This document shows, in pieces, positions 1-8,564 of a stretch of 53,148 nucleotides of DNA. Every line of letters begins with the position of its first letter. Position 1 is the stretch's first letter. The DNA comes from Hyphomicrobiales bacterium (GTDB lineage Bacteria; Pseudomonadota; Alphaproteobacteria; Rhizobiales; Rhizobiaceae): NCBI GenBank assembly GCA_900465665.1, contig UBJO01000024.1:78281-131428 (forward strand), in the 5' to 3' direction. The notes below the pieces were generated by a model. It did not search any database and was not told the DNA's origin. It saw nothing but the letters and a program-made list of their open reading frames with translations. Position numbers and translations under genes: made by a program.

Positions 1-104
1 GGGCAGAGGGGGGTAATCCTCGCGCAACGCCAGCGACGGCGGCCTGCGAACAGTGCGCCTGGATAGGCAATGCAACGATATGGATCGCCGCCGCGCTCAT
101 GGTC

Positions 105-1241
105 TTATCGCTTGTAGGTCGGAGCGACGAAGGGAAGTGCGGCGACCGTGACCGGCAGGTACTTGCCGCGAACCTCGGCGTAGACGACCGTTCCGACGTC
201 GCTAGAGGCCACCGGCACGTAGCCCATGGCAACGGGGCCTTCGGCGCTCGGGCCGAAGCCGCCTGAGGTCACTTCGCCGATCTCGGTCTTGCCTTCAGCA
301 TCGGCATAGAGCTTGGCGTGACCGCGCACCGGCGCCTTGCCGTCGGGCTTCAGGCCGACGCGGCGGCGGGTGGCGCCGTGGTCGAGTTCTAAGAGGATGC
401 GCTCAGCGCCCGGGAAGCCGCCGGCGCGGGCGCCGCCCGATTTGCGGGCTTTCTGGATGGCCCAGACGAGGGCTGCCTCGACGGGGGTCGTGGTGGTGTC
501 GATGTCGTTGCCGTAGAGGCAGAGGCCGGCTTCGAGGCGCAGGCTGTCGCGGGCGCCGAGGCCGATCGGCTCGACGTCGGGATGCTCAAGCAACCGCTTG
601 GTGACATCGATGGCCATGTCCGAGGGGATCGAGATCTCGTAGCCATCCTCGCCGCTATAGCCGGAGCGCGAGACGAGACAGGAGACGTCGTGCAGACGGC
701 AGTGGCGCACGTCCATGAACTTCATGGCGGCGACATCGGCCCAGAGTTCGGCCAAGGCCTCGACGGCACGCGGACCCTGCAGCGCGATCAGCGCGCGGTC
801 GAGAACCGTGATGTCGCAGGTGTCGGAGAGGTGCTTCTTGAGGTGCGCGACGTCCGCATCCTTGCAGCCGGCGTTGACGACGACGAAGAGGTGGTCGTCG
901 AGATGGGTGATCATCAGGTCGTCGAGGATGCCGCCGTTTTCATCGGTGAAGAAACCGTAGCGCTGGCGTCCCTCGGCCAGCCCGAGGATATCGACGGGAA
1001 CGAGGCTTTCGAGCGCAAGTGCGACGTCCTCATACTTGCCCGACTTCGCCTTGATGACGACCTGGCCCATGTGGGACACATCGAAGAGACCGGCGGCTGC
1101 GCGGGTCTGCAGATGTTCCTTCATGACGCCGGCCGGATATTGCACCGGCATGTCATAGCCCGCAAACGGCACCATGCGGGCGCCGAGCGACAGATGCAGG
1201 TCATGCAGCGGGGTTTTCTTCAGGGCAGCAGTATCGTCCAA
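105..1241 (-). CDS. gcvT: Aminomethyltransferase, glycine cleavage T-protein
   Basis: T-protein of the cytosolic glycine cleavage system: it takes the aminomethyl group from lipoylated H-protein and forms methylene-tetrahydrofolate with release of ammonia. The 378 residues are the usual length. The N-terminal half has the folate-binding GcvT fold (TPLHDLHLSLGARMVPFAGY near residues 10–30, FDVSHMGQV near 53–61, YGFFTDENGGILDD near 96–109) and the C-terminal barrel carries GxxTSGGFGPS. The start used lies just downstream of a tandem glycine riboswitch on the same strand, which fixes its role and predicts glycine induction. gcvH and gcvP usually follow gcvT and would lie to the left. The first 104 bases of the window show no recognisable gcvH start, so either the spacer is long or the order differs. 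Identification is firm. Confidence 0.97.
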   Translation of the reverse strand: MDDTAALKKTPLHDLHLSLGARMVPFAGYDMPVQYPAGVMKEHLQTRAAAGLFDVSHMGQVVIKAKSGKYEDVALALESLVPVDILGLAEGRQRYGFFTDENGGILDDLMITHLDDHLFVVVNAGCKDADVAHLKKHLSDTCDITVLDRALIALQGPRAVEALAELWADVAAMKFMDVRHCRLHDVSCLVSRSGYSGEDGYEISIPSDMAIDVTKRLLEHPDVEPIGLGARDSLRLEAGLCLYGNDIDTTTTPVEAALVWAIQKARKSGGARAGGFPGAERILLELDHGATRRRVGLKPDGKAPVRGHAKLYADAEGKTEIGEVTSGGFGPSAEGPVAMGYVPVASSDVGTVVYAEVRGKYLPVTVAALPFVAPTYKR

Positions 1242-1315
1242 GGACGCCTCCGGTGTTTGCGCGTGGGTTCCATGCGCGGGCTCAAATATTCGGGCGCGGT
1301 TGCGCCTTGTTTCGA

Positions 1316-1473
1316 GCCCCCTCTGTCTGTTTGCCTGAGATTGTTATCCCTTCGGCGCGCGTTTCGAAAACGCGTCTCTCCAGAGTTCCGTCTGCCCCTT
1401 GCTGGTCCTTTTGCCTGAGAGTTTCCGGGGCGGTTGCTCCTTCGGCACCGGCTGCGACGAGCCGACTTCTCCC
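1316..1473 (-). promoter_or_regulatory. Tandem glycine riboswitch upstream of gcvT
   Basis: Read on the minus strand, two glycine aptamers follow each other. The first (about 1390–1473) opens with GGGAGAAG and holds GCCGAAGGAGCAA and CTCAGGCAAAAGGAC. The second (about 1316–1388) has CTCTGGAGAG, GCGCCGAAGGGATAACAA and CTCAGGCAAACAGACAGAG. These are the conserved glycine-riboswitch blocks in order, and the tandem architecture is complete. It ends about 75 nt before gcvT, consistent with glycine-activated expression of the cleavage system. The rest of the 1242–1597 spacer shows no gene. Confidence 0.95.
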
Positions 1474-1597
1474 AACAAGGTTGAGCGCAATTATCTGGCG
1501 ATGGCGGTGCTTGGCAAGGGGGAATGTCGCCGGCGAGCAATTTTTTGTCGCGGTCTTCTTCGCCGGTCGAATTTCGGATCGATCGGGACGGGTGGTC

Positions 1598-1867
1598 TCA
1601 GTCTTCTTCGTAAAGCTTGAGAGCCTGCTGCAGGGCGGCCTGCGGCTGGCGCTGGCCCATGGTCATCAGGTCGAGCGCGACTTCGGTGGAGTTGATGACG
1701 GCGGCCGATTCATCCGTATCCTGGCCGGCATCGGTCCGGCGCTTGATGTCGGCCACCTTGCGGGCATCCTTGGCGGCGGTGCTGGCGGAGACGCGCGGGG
1801 GAATGCGCAGCGCTTCAAACGCCGCGGCTGCCGTACTTGCCGAAATGGAACCAACCAGAACTGTCAT
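1598..1867 (-). CDS. Small conserved-looking hypothetical protein (89 aa)
   Basis: I do not recognise a family with confidence. The 89-residue product is Ala-rich at the N-terminus (ISASTAAAAFEAL), has no signal peptide or membrane segment, and ends in a predicted amphipathic helix (STEVALDLMTMGQRQPQAALQQALKLYEED in outline). Codon use matches its neighbours, and the ATG stands alone with a gene-free upstream region, so I consider it real. It lies upstream of the riboswitch-gcvT unit on the same strand, but about 125 nt separate its stop from the riboswitch start, so it is probably its own transcript. It could be a small regulatory or structural protein; nothing in the sequence decides. Confidence 0.6.
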   Translation of the reverse strand: MTVLVGSISASTAAAAFEALRIPPRVSASTAAKDARKVADIKRRTDAGQDTDESAAVINSTEVALDLMTMGQRQPQAALQQALKLYEED

Positions 1868-2069
1868 GTGACAGATTTAGGACAGCGGGCCTTCCTGGCC
1901 TGCTAAGAATATCGCTAAAATATTACCTATTGTGATGGTTCTTGCGCTGGATTCGGGTTTTTAAGCTATAGCGCAAATGTAGTGCGCCTCTATATCTGTC
2001 TCATTGCCTCGTTACTTCTTGCATTACTCAACAACAGAATAGTGCCGGTCCTTCAAAGGAGGAGTTCAG

Positions 2070-2228
2070 ATGCGCCGCTTTCATTCGCTTGCCCTGGCTG
2101 GAGCACTTGTCGTCACCGCCTTCATAGCGACGGCCTGCACCTCGACGGAGCAAAGCCGCAATCCCCGCATGCCGCTGAACTCGGCTTGCGCCTATGGCTT
2201 CGACAATGACCGGCCGTGCAGCTATTGA
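2070..2228 (+). CDS. Small lipoprotein (52 aa)
   Basis: A short gene starting at ATG 2070 behind a near-perfect ribosome site (AAAGGAGGAG, 2055–2064) and ending with TGA at 2226–2228. The product begins MRRFHSLALAGALVV, a positively charged then hydrophobic signal, followed by a lipobox-like ATAC with Cys about residue 23. The mature part is only about 30 residues and holds two more Cys (SACAYGF, RPCSY). A short Cys-bearing lipoprotein of this kind is typical of rhizobial envelopes, but I know no function. The 200-nt upstream spacer contains an inverted repeat TTGCGCT/AGCGCAA (1942–1948, 1970–1976) around a promoter-like stretch. Confidence 0.75.
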   Translation: MRRFHSLALAGALVVTAFIATACTSTEQSRNPRMPLNSACAYGFDNDRPCSY

Positions 2229-2251
2229 GGCTGCGGTGAGCTGCCCGCCGG

Positions 2252-2731
2252 TTATTCGATATAGAGGTCTACCAAGGCGTTGCGCCTGTCCTTGTCGATG
2301 ACGACGAAGAGGTGGCCTCCGGCGGGTCCAAACTGATCATCATCGGCGCGATAGATGTAGTTCGCCTTGAATGGTGTGAATTCGGAGCGGAGGTCGTTGT
2401 CGATATAGTCCACGCTCTGAGAATTGCGGCGGGCCTTTTCGCCGGAGAAACGCCAGCCGGCCAGCATCGATGCCATGTCGTTAGGCTCGATCTCGAAGCC
2501 ACATGTTACTAGCGCATCCGTTATGACGAATGGCCCTGTGCATTTGATATTCTGCGCCGATGCGGGAAGTTCCTTGATCTTCAGCATCGAACGAAGTTGC
2601 CCGGGCGCTTCATCATAGAGTGCCATCGCAGTGAGCGATACGATCACCAGCACCATCCACGCCGACGCTGCGTGCAGCCATTTTCGTCGTATCGCCAATC
2701 GCAAGTCCTCGAGGTTGGGCCATTGTCGCAA
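2252..2731 (-). CDS. Hypothetical single-pass membrane protein (159 aa)
   Basis: No family recognised. One membrane segment lies near residues 22–40 (AWMVLVIVSLTAMALY), with a charged N-terminus inside and an approximately 115-residue domain outside that has two Cys (IKCTGPF, VTCGFE) placed to form a disulfide, and a C-terminal strand-rich end. The longest reading uses a TTG start; no convincing ribosome site is visible, and a shorter start at the Met within the membrane segment (residue 26) is possible. It is convergent with the small lipoprotein gene on its left and divergent from crcB on its right. Confidence 0.6.
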   Translation of the reverse strand: MRQWPNLEDLRLAIRRKWLHAASAWMVLVIVSLTAMALYDEAPGQLRSMLKIKELPASAQNIKCTGPFVITDALVTCGFEIEPNDMASMLAGWRFSGEKARRNSQSVDYIDNDLRSEFTPFKANYIYRADDDQFGPAGGHLFVVIDKDRRNALVDLYIE

Positions 2732-2861
2732 TCATACGTTGCCATTACTGTATGGCCCATCAATCCTGCAGTTAAGATTAGAGTGAATTGTTGACGGAGT
2801 GGGCAGCGAGCAGAGGACGCTGTCAATTGGCAACGCATCGGGCCTGCGCTACAGAAGCTGT

Positions 2862-3239
2862 ATGATCCAGGCTCTTCTCGTCGCGGTCGGCGGCGCCATC
2901 GGTTCCGTGCTTCGCTATTTTGTCGGCCAGTGGTCGTTGCGGCTGATGGGGCCGGGCTTTCCGTGGGGGACGCTTGTCGTCAACATTGTCGGCTGTTTCG
3001 TGATCGGGGTTTTCGCGGAGCTGATCGCGCGGCGCTTCAATGCGTCGAACGAATTGCGGCTGCTGTTGATCACCGGCTTTCTCGGCGGCTTCACGACGTT
3101 CTCTGCCTTTTCGCTGGATGCGATCTCGCTGATCGAGCGTGGGGCGATGGTGTCGGCAGCGGTCTATATGGTGGCGAGTGTCGGGCTGTCGATGGCGGCT
3201 GTTTTCGCCGGGCTTGCGATCATGCGGGCGTTGATCTGA
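2862..3239 (+). CDS. crcB: Fluoride ion channel CrcB/Fluc
   Basis: Inner-membrane fluoride exporter; works as a dual-topology dimer. The 125-residue product from ATG 2862 has the family marks: GGAIGSVLRYFVG near the start, a four-helix layout, TLVVNIVGCFVIG (the conserved Asn-x-x-Gly helix) and GFLGGFTTFSAFS, whose Thr/Phe/Ser line the pore. An in-frame extension to 2799 exists, but its extra residues are hydrophilic and outside the family pattern. I looked upstream for a fluoride (crcB) riboswitch and saw no matching blocks. It stands about 110 nt ahead of the pseudouridine synthase, and co-transcription is possible. Confidence 0.95.
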   Translation: MIQALLVAVGGAIGSVLRYFVGQWSLRLMGPGFPWGTLVVNIVGCFVIGVFAELIARRFNASNELRLLLITGFLGGFTTFSAFSLDAISLIERGAMVSAAVYMVASVGLSMAAVFAGLAIMRALI

Positions 3240-3351
3240 GAGGGGGATCTGACGTCCTCTGAGATTCAGGTTTCCGTTTTTGCGTAAAATGCTCTAAAGC
3301 CAGCGGCAAAGGCCGCGCCTGGTGCCGGCAACTCTTTCCGAAAGTACAGAC

Positions 3352-4344
3352 ATGGCTGGCATTGAACATATTACCGTCGAAGCCGACGAGGCGGGCATGC
3401 GCCTCGATCGTTGGTTCAAGATCCACTATCCCGGCCTCGGATTCGGTCCGCTGCAGAAGCTGATGCGCTCCGGCCAGGTGCGTGTCGATGGCGGTCGCGT
3501 GAAGACTGATGCGCGTGTGCAGCCGGGGCAGGTGGTGCGCGTGCCGCCGCTCGATGTCGACGCCAAGAAGGCCGGGCCGATCGCCAGCCACGATCTGAAG
3601 CATGGCGGCGACTACGAGCTGCTGCAACGCATGGTGCTGCATGAGGACGACAAGGTGATAGTGCTCAACAAGCCGGCCGGCCTTGCCGTGCAGGGCGGTT
3701 CCGGCGTGACGCGCAACATCGACAAGATGCTGGAGGCCTGGACGAGCCCGAAGGGCGAGAAGCCGCGGCTGGTGCATCGTCTCGACCGCGATACGTCGGG
3801 CGTGCTCGTCATCGCCCGCACGCGCGGTGCCGCGCAGAAGCTGACGGCGGCGTTTCGCGAGCGCGACACCAAGAAGACCTACTGGTCGCTGGTCAAGGGC
3901 GTGCCGCGCAAGCACGAGGACAAGATCTCGACCTGGCTGGTGAAGGAACAGACGCCTGACGGCGACCGCATGCGGGTGTGCAAACATGGCGAGGAGGGCG
4001 CTGATCACGCGATCTCCTATTACAAGGTGCGCGAGACGGCAGCGCAGAACCTCGCCTGGCTGGAGATGGAGCCGTATACCGGCCGAACGCACCAGCTGCG
4101 CGTCCACGCGCTCCATATCGGCCATCCGATCATTGGTGACCCCAAATATTTCGACGACGACCACAACTGGGATTTCCCCGGCGGCATCCAGAAGCGGCTG
4201 CATCTGCACGCCCGCAAGATCGACATTCCGCATCCGAACGGCGGGCGCCTTCGGGTGACCGCGCCGCTGCCGCCGCACATGGTCCAGACCTGGAACCTGC
4301 TCGGCCTCGATCTGGCTGAAGCGGACCGGGAAGACTTTGAATGA
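3352..4344 (+). CDS. rluC: RluA-family (RluC/RluD type) pseudouridine synthase
   Basis: Converts specific uridines of 23S rRNA to pseudouridine. An N-terminal S4 RNA-binding domain (about residues 10–70, MRLDRWF...LQKLMRSGQVRVDGGRV) precedes the catalytic domain with the signature HRLDRDTSGVLV, whose Asp is the nucleophile, followed by GRTHQLRVHALHIGHPIIGDPKY. Length (330 aa) fits RluC/RluD. I chose ATG 3352 because the family starts just before the S4 domain; a GTG at 3322 adds ten residues. Its stop overlaps the next gene's start (ATGA, 4341–4344), so the two are translationally coupled. Target uridines, and so RluC versus RluD, cannot be told from the sequence. Confidence 0.9.
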   Translation: MAGIEHITVEADEAGMRLDRWFKIHYPGLGFGPLQKLMRSGQVRVDGGRVKTDARVQPGQVVRVPPLDVDAKKAGPIASHDLKHGGDYELLQRMVLHEDDKVIVLNKPAGLAVQGGSGVTRNIDKMLEAWTSPKGEKPRLVHRLDRDTSGVLVIARTRGAAQKLTAAFRERDTKKTYWSLVKGVPRKHEDKISTWLVKEQTPDGDRMRVCKHGEEGADHAISYYKVRETAAQNLAWLEMEPYTGRTHQLRVHALHIGHPIIGDPKYFDDDHNWDFPGGIQKRLHLHARKIDIPHPNGGRLRVTAPLPPHMVQTWNLLGLDLAEADREDFE

Positions 4345-5006
4345 GTTCAGGCATGAAACTGGCATTGTTCGATTGCGACGGCACGCTTGTCGATAGCGCC
4401 GCGCTGATCCATGAGGTGATGGCGCGGACCTTCGTGCATTTCGGTCATGACCGGCCCGAACTCTCGCAGACGAAGGCGATCATCGGCCTGACGCTCGATA
4501 TCGCCATCGCGCGCATGCAAGGCAAGCCGCATGTGGACGACGAGGCGGTGGCGATGACGGCGCACTACAAGGCGATCTACGCTGATGTGCGCGCCGAAGC
4601 CGGCGTCGACGTGCCGTTGTTCGATGGCATCAGTGAGCTGATCCGCACGCTGGCCGAGAAGGACGAGGTGCTGATCGGTGCCGTCACCGGCAAGTCGCGT
4701 CGCGGGCTCGTGCATGTTCTGGAGACGCATGGGTTTTCGCGCGATTTCATCGTGTCGCGCACCGCTGACGATTGCCCGTCGAAGCCGCACCCGGCCATGG
4801 TGACGGAATGCTGCAGCGAAACGGGGATGAATCCCGCCGATACCATTGTCATCGGCGACGCGATTTACGATATGCAGATGGCAAAGGCTGCGGGCGCCAC
4901 GGCGATCGGCGTGTCCTGGGGTTACGCCAGCGTCGATGATCTGATCGCGGCCGGCGCCGATACCATCGCCTACCATCCGGCCGATATACTGAAGCATTTT
5001 TCCTGA
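4341..5006 (+). CDS. HAD-superfamily phosphatase (phosphoglycolate-phosphatase-like)
   Basis: A HAD hydrolase of the Gph/PGMB-like subgroup. Motif I is FDCDGTLVDS (nucleophile and acid/base Asp), with an alpha-helical cap following; motif II lies at the GAVTGKSRRG stretch, the motif III Lys in SKPHPAM, and motif IV is VIGDAIYDMQMA. The 221 residues are normal for the group. It overlaps rluC by four bases and is followed nine bases later by the ATP12 gene, so it sits mid-operon. A second, more canonical gph is at 19596–20291, so this one may have another substrate. The substrate is not readable from sequence. Confidence 0.88.
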   Translation: MSSGMKLALFDCDGTLVDSAALIHEVMARTFVHFGHDRPELSQTKAIIGLTLDIAIARMQGKPHVDDEAVAMTAHYKAIYADVRAEAGVDVPLFDGISELIRTLAEKDEVLIGAVTGKSRRGLVHVLETHGFSRDFIVSRTADDCPSKPHPAMVTECCSETGMNPADTIVIGDAIYDMQMAKAAGATAIGVSWGYASVDDLIAAGADTIAYHPADILKHFS

Positions 5007-5014
5007 GGTGAGCC

Positions 5015-5824
5015 ATGCGTGATCTGTTGTACGACCTGTCCGAGGGGCTGAGCCATCCCGATCCCATCCGCCGTGCGCAGATCCAGATGAAGAAGCCGCT
5101 GCCGAAGCGCTTCTACAAGGACGTCTCGGTGAGCGAGGCGCAAGGCACCGCCCCCCAAGGCACCGAAGCCGGCTTCGTCGTCGAGCTCGACGGCAAGGCT
5201 GTGCGCACGCCGGCCCGCAATCTTCTGGCTGCGCCGACGCGCAAGCTTGCCGAGCTGATGGCCGACGAGTGGAAGGCGCAGGGCGACGAGATCGACCCTG
5301 CATCCATGCCGTTGACGAAGCTGATCAACACGGCGATCGACGGTGTTTCGACCGACACGCAGGCGGTCTTCGAAGACATCTTGCGCTTTTCCGGCACCGA
5401 CATGCTCTGCTACCGCGCAGAAGGCCCGGAGGAGCTGGTGGCGCGGCAGACCAAGCTCTGGGATCCGGTGCTTGATTGGGCGTCGAATACGCTCGGCGCG
5501 CGCTTCATTCTCGCCGAGGGCATCGTGCATCAGCAGCAGCCGCAGAGCGCGATTGCCGCGTTTTCGGCGGCGCTGCGCAAGCACGACAATGCGATCGCGC
5601 TCGCCGTGCTGCACACGATCACGACGCTGACGGGATCGGCGCTTCTGGCGCTGGCTTTTGCCGAAGGCGAGCTCGACGAAAATGAAGTGTGGTCGCTGGC
5701 GCATCTCGAAGAAGACTGGACGATCGAGCACTGGGGCAGCGACGAAGAGGCGGAAGAACGCCGGGCGCTGCGTTTCATCGATTTTCTGGCGGCCACGCGT
5801 GCTTTTTTGGCACTGAAGGGCTGA
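5015..5824 (+). CDS. ATP12-family F1-ATPase assembly chaperone
   Basis: Homologue of mitochondrial Atp12, which binds F1 alpha subunit before assembly; the family is shared by mitochondria and Alphaproteobacteria. The 269-residue protein has the expected blocks: KRFYKDVSV near residue 35, VELDGKAVRTPARN near 55–68, LMADEWKAQGDEIDP near 80–95, MPLTKLINTAID near 97–108, and a C-terminal LAHLEEDWTIEHWGSDEEA. ATG 5015 follows a TGAGGTGAG ribosome site and lies nine bases after the HAD gene. It is soluble, with no signal peptide. The function is inferred from the family; bacterial members are less studied than yeast Atp12. Confidence 0.9.
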   Translation: MRDLLYDLSEGLSHPDPIRRAQIQMKKPLPKRFYKDVSVSEAQGTAPQGTEAGFVVELDGKAVRTPARNLLAAPTRKLAELMADEWKAQGDEIDPASMPLTKLINTAIDGVSTDTQAVFEDILRFSGTDMLCYRAEGPEELVARQTKLWDPVLDWASNTLGARFILAEGIVHQQQPQSAIAAFSAALRKHDNAIALAVLHTITTLTGSALLALAFAEGELDENEVWSLAHLEEDWTIEHWGSDEEAEERRALRFIDFLAATRAFLALKG

Positions 5825-5893
5825 AATAGATTGCCATGACCGTCTTTATGGCGAAGATCGCGACTCTTAATGGGGTGGACGCGGTTTTTCGTC

Positions 5894-6370
5894 ATGAATA
5901 TGTTTCAGTCGGTTATTTCAAGAATTTTACTATCGTTTCTCGCGCTCGTTACAGGTCTGGCGCTGATTTCCTGCGGCTCGCTGATGCCGAAGGAGCCGCC
6001 GGGGCCGATCTATGACGTGCGCAGCGCCGTGGTCCTTTCCGGACCGAAGGTGCCGCCGGCCGTGCTTGCGGGTGTGGGCGATCGCGTCAACAAGGCGATC
6101 AACGCTACCGTTCGCACCGAGGTCTATCCGCGCGTCGTGCTCACCATCCGCGTCGTCTCCGTCACGACGGGGCAGGGCTACGACAAGAGCCAGAGCTCGG
6201 CGAAGATCACGGTTGACGCGGCTTCCGTTGAAGACGGCACCGTGATCGCCGTGTCGACGTTCGGCGTGCTCAGCCGCTCGAACCTTTCCGATGCATCCGA
6301 AGAAATTCTTGCTGAAAACATCGCAGCGCGTATCCGGTCGATCTTCACGCTCAGCCCGGGCTCGGAATAA
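5894..6370 (+). CDS. Envelope lipoprotein of unknown function
   Basis: The product starts MNMFQSVISRILLSFLALVTG and reaches a lipobox ALISC with Cys near residue 27, so it should be an inner- or outer-membrane lipoprotein of about 130 mature residues. The mature part is rich in beta-prone Val/Thr stretches (VVLTIRVVSVTT) with no family I can name. An earlier ATG at 5870 would put eight residues before the signal; neither start has a strong ribosome site. It lies between the ATP12 gene and pccB, about 20 nt ahead of pccB, but nothing ties it to propionate metabolism. Confidence 0.7.
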   Translation: MNMFQSVISRILLSFLALVTGLALISCGSLMPKEPPGPIYDVRSAVVLSGPKVPPAVLAGVGDRVNKAINATVRTEVYPRVVLTIRVVSVTTGQGYDKSQSSAKITVDAASVEDGTVIAVSTFGVLSRSNLSDASEEILAENIAARIRSIFTLSPGSE

Positions 6371-6393
6371 GCGCGCCGTAACGGGAGGTCGCC

Positions 6394-7926
6394 TTGAAGG
6401 AAATTCTCGAAGAGCTCGAACGTCGCCGTGACATCGCCCGCAAGGGCGGCGGCGAGGCCAGGATCGAGGCGCAGCACAAGCGCGGCAAGCTGACCGCGCG
6501 CGAGCGCATCGATCTCATTCTCGACGAGGGGTCCTTCGAGGAGTTCGGCATGTTCGTCGAACACCGCTCCAACGATTTCGGCATGGAGAAGAGCCGGATC
6601 GCCGGCGACGGCGTGGTGACTGGATGGGGCACGGTGAACGGCCGCACGGTCTTCGTCTTCGCCAAGGATTTCACGGTTTTCGGTGGGTCGCTGTCCGAGG
6701 CGCATGCCGAGAAGATCATCAAGGTCCAGGACATGGCGCTGAAGAACCGCGCGCCGATCATCGGGATCTATGATGCCGGCGGCGCGCGCATCCAGGAGGG
6801 GGTGGCGGCACTTGGCGGCTATGCCGAGGTGTTCCAGCGCAACGTGCTGGCCTCGGGCGTGATCCCGCAAATCTCCGTCATCATGGGGCCATGCGCCGGC
6901 GGCGACGTCTATTCGCCCGCGATGACCGACTTCATCTTCATGGTACGCGACACCTCCTACATGTTCGTGACCGGTCCTGACGTGGTCAAGACCGTGACCA
7001 ACGAGACGGTGACGGCCGAGGAGCTCGGCGGCGCCTCGGTGCACACGACGAAATCGTCGATCGCCGACGGCGCCTATGACAACGATGTCGAGGCGCTGCT
7101 GCAGGTGCGCCGGTTGATCGATCTCTTGCCCCAATCGAACACGTCTGCGGTGCCTGAGATCGAATGTTACCAGTCGGTGACCGAGACGGATGCGTCGCTG
7201 GATACGCTGGTGCCTGCCAATGCCAACAAGCCCTACGACATCAAGGAACTGATCCTGAAGACGGCGGACGAGGGGGATTTCTTCGAGATCCAGGCGAGTT
7301 TCGCCAAGAACATCGTCTGCGGCTTCGGCCGGATCGAGGGTTCGACCGTCGGCTTCGTCGCCAACCAGCCGATGGTGCTGGCCGGCGTGCTCGACAGCGA
7401 CGCCTCACGCAAGGCGGCGCGCTTCGTGCGCTTTTGCGACTGCTTCAACATCCCGATCGTCACCTTTGTCGACGTGCCGGGATTCCTGCCGGGCACGGCG
7501 CAGGAATATGGCGGGCTGATCAAGCACGGCGCGAAGCTGCTCTTCGCCTATGCCGAGGCGACCGTGCCGAAGCTGACGGTGATCACCCGCAAGGCGTTCG
7601 GCGGGGCTTACGATGTTATGGCCTCGAAGCATCTGCGCGGCGATCTGAACTACGCCTGGCCGACGGCGCAGATCGCCGTGATGGGCGCCAAGGGCGCGGT
7701 CGAGATCATCTTCCGCAAGGACATTTCAGATCCGGAAAAGATCGCCGAACATACCAGGATGTACGAGGAGCGGTTCCTCTCTCCGTTCGTGGCGGCCGAG
7801 CGCGGCTATGTCGACGAGGTGATCATGCCGCACTCGACACGACGTCGGCTGGCGCGCGGGTTGAAGATGCTGCGCAACAAGGATCTTACCAATCCCTGGA
7901 AGAAACACGACAATATTCCCCTCTAA
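6394..7926 (+). CDS. pccB: Propionyl-CoA carboxylase beta subunit (carboxyltransferase)
   Basis: Transfers CO2 from biotin on PccA to propionyl-CoA, giving methylmalonyl-CoA. At 510 residues it has both crotonase-like halves: the N-terminal CT domain with [22 protein letters not shown] and [12 protein letters not shown], and the C-terminal half with [30 protein letters not shown] and [17 protein letters not shown], the arrangement of PccB/AccD5 enzymes. Translation starts at a TTG (6394) fixed by the ribosome site GGGAGG at 6383–6388. Its partner pccA is on the other strand at 13933–15942, facing it across about 6 kb, not in one operon. Confidence 0.95.
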   Translation: MKEILEELERRRDIARKGGGEARIEAQHKRGKLTARERIDLILDEGSFEEFGMFVEHRSNDFGMEKSRIAGDGVVTGWGTVNGRTVFVFAKDFTVFGGSLSEAHAEKIIKVQDMALKNRAPIIGIYDAGGARIQEGVAALGGYAEVFQRNVLASGVIPQISVIMGPCAGGDVYSPAMTDFIFMVRDTSYMFVTGPDVVKTVTNETVTAEELGGASVHTTKSSIADGAYDNDVEALLQVRRLIDLLPQSNTSAVPEIECYQSVTETDASLDTLVPANANKPYDIKELILKTADEGDFFEIQASFAKNIVCGFGRIEGSTVGFVANQPMVLAGVLDSDASRKAARFVRFCDCFNIPIVTFVDVPGFLPGTAQEYGGLIKHGAKLLFAYAEATVPKLTVITRKAFGGAYDVMASKHLRGDLNYAWPTAQIAVMGAKGAVEIIFRKDISDPEKIAEHTRMYEERFLSPFVAAERGYVDEVIMPHSTRRRLARGLKMLRNKDLTNPWKKHDNIPL

Positions 7927-8052
7927 GGTGAAGATGTCGTGGAAAAATGATGAAAATCAAGCGGATGTGATGAGAATGGCTGATATCGTGACTTCTCTGC
8001 TTTCAACCAGATCGCTAACGCTCCTCTGTCTTTTGACCTAAGGAGAGTCTTT

Positions 8053-8445
8053 ATGCCCCGTTTCGAACGCCTGAACGCGTACCAGCCGTACGCCCTGGCC
8101 GCCCTCCGCATCATTACTGCCTTGCTCTTCATCGAGCACGGCACGATGAAGCTTTTCGCCTTTCCGCTGCCTCAGCCGGGCCTCGGCGATTCGCTTCCGC
8201 CCATGCTTCTCGCAGCAGCGCTGCTCGAAGTTATCGGCGGCCTGGCGATCCTCGTTGGCTTCCTCACCCGCCCTGTTGCTTTCATCCTGTCGGGCCAGAT
8301 GGCGGTCGCCTACTTCATGGCGCACCAGCCACGCGGTTTCTTCCCGGCCGAGAATGGCGGCGAAGCGGCAATCCTGTATTGCTTCGTCTTCCTGGCCCTG
8401 GTGTTCACCGGCGCCGGCGCGTTCGCGATCGACAAGAGCAAGTGA
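8053..8445 (+). CDS. DoxX-family membrane protein
   Basis: A 130-residue protein with four predicted membrane helices, including ALRIITALLFIEHG and MLLAAALLEVIGGLAILVGF, the latter holding the E-x-x-G-G pattern of DoxX/TQO small-subunit-like proteins. RPVAFILSGQMAVAYFMAH and a C-terminal helix complete the fold. ATG 8053 follows an AAGGAGAG ribosome site (8040–8047). It is monocistronic: pccB ends 126 nt upstream and two hairpin terminators follow. DoxX members have been tied to quinone or redox stress functions in some bacteria, but nothing here assigns a role. Confidence 0.88.
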   Translation: MPRFERLNAYQPYALAALRIITALLFIEHGTMKLFAFPLPQPGLGDSLPPMLLAAALLEVIGGLAILVGFLTRPVAFILSGQMAVAYFMAHQPRGFFPAENGGEAAILYCFVFLALVFTGAGAFAIDKSK

Positions 8446-8452
8446 TGTGACT

Positions 8453-8478
8453 GCCGCAGGCGTGTCCTGCGGTGTGGT
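8453..8478 (+). terminator. Probable terminator after the DoxX gene
   Basis: CCGCAGG (8454–8460) pairs with CCTGCGG (8466–8472) around a five-base loop, followed by a GTGGTTT tail. The T run is short, so termination may rely on the second hairpin at 8522. Confidence 0.5.
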
Positions 8479-8521
8479 TTGATAAAGCGACATAAGCGAT
8501 GCGTCGGGGACGAGCGCATCA

Positions 8522-8556
8522 ACCGATCGGCCCCTTCGGGGGCCGATCGTGTTTTC
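8522..8556. terminator. Bidirectional terminator between DoxX gene and fghA
   Basis: A 12-bp stem with the two arms around a TTCG loop (CCGATCGGCCCC / GGGGCCGATCGG-like, 8523–8550) followed by TGTTTT on the plus strand. It lies in the convergent gap and can end both the DoxX transcript and the fghA transcript. Confidence 0.75.
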
Positions 8557-8564
8557 GGGATTTA

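Noticed and set aside
1..104. Start of gcvH, or a short minus-strand frame from ATG near 98
   Set aside because: The frame is open to the edge but its translation does not look like GcvH, and no ribosome site is seen. I see nothing supportable in these bases.
2732..2861. Fluoride riboswitch before crcB
   Set aside because: None of the conserved crcB-motif blocks are present in the spacer.
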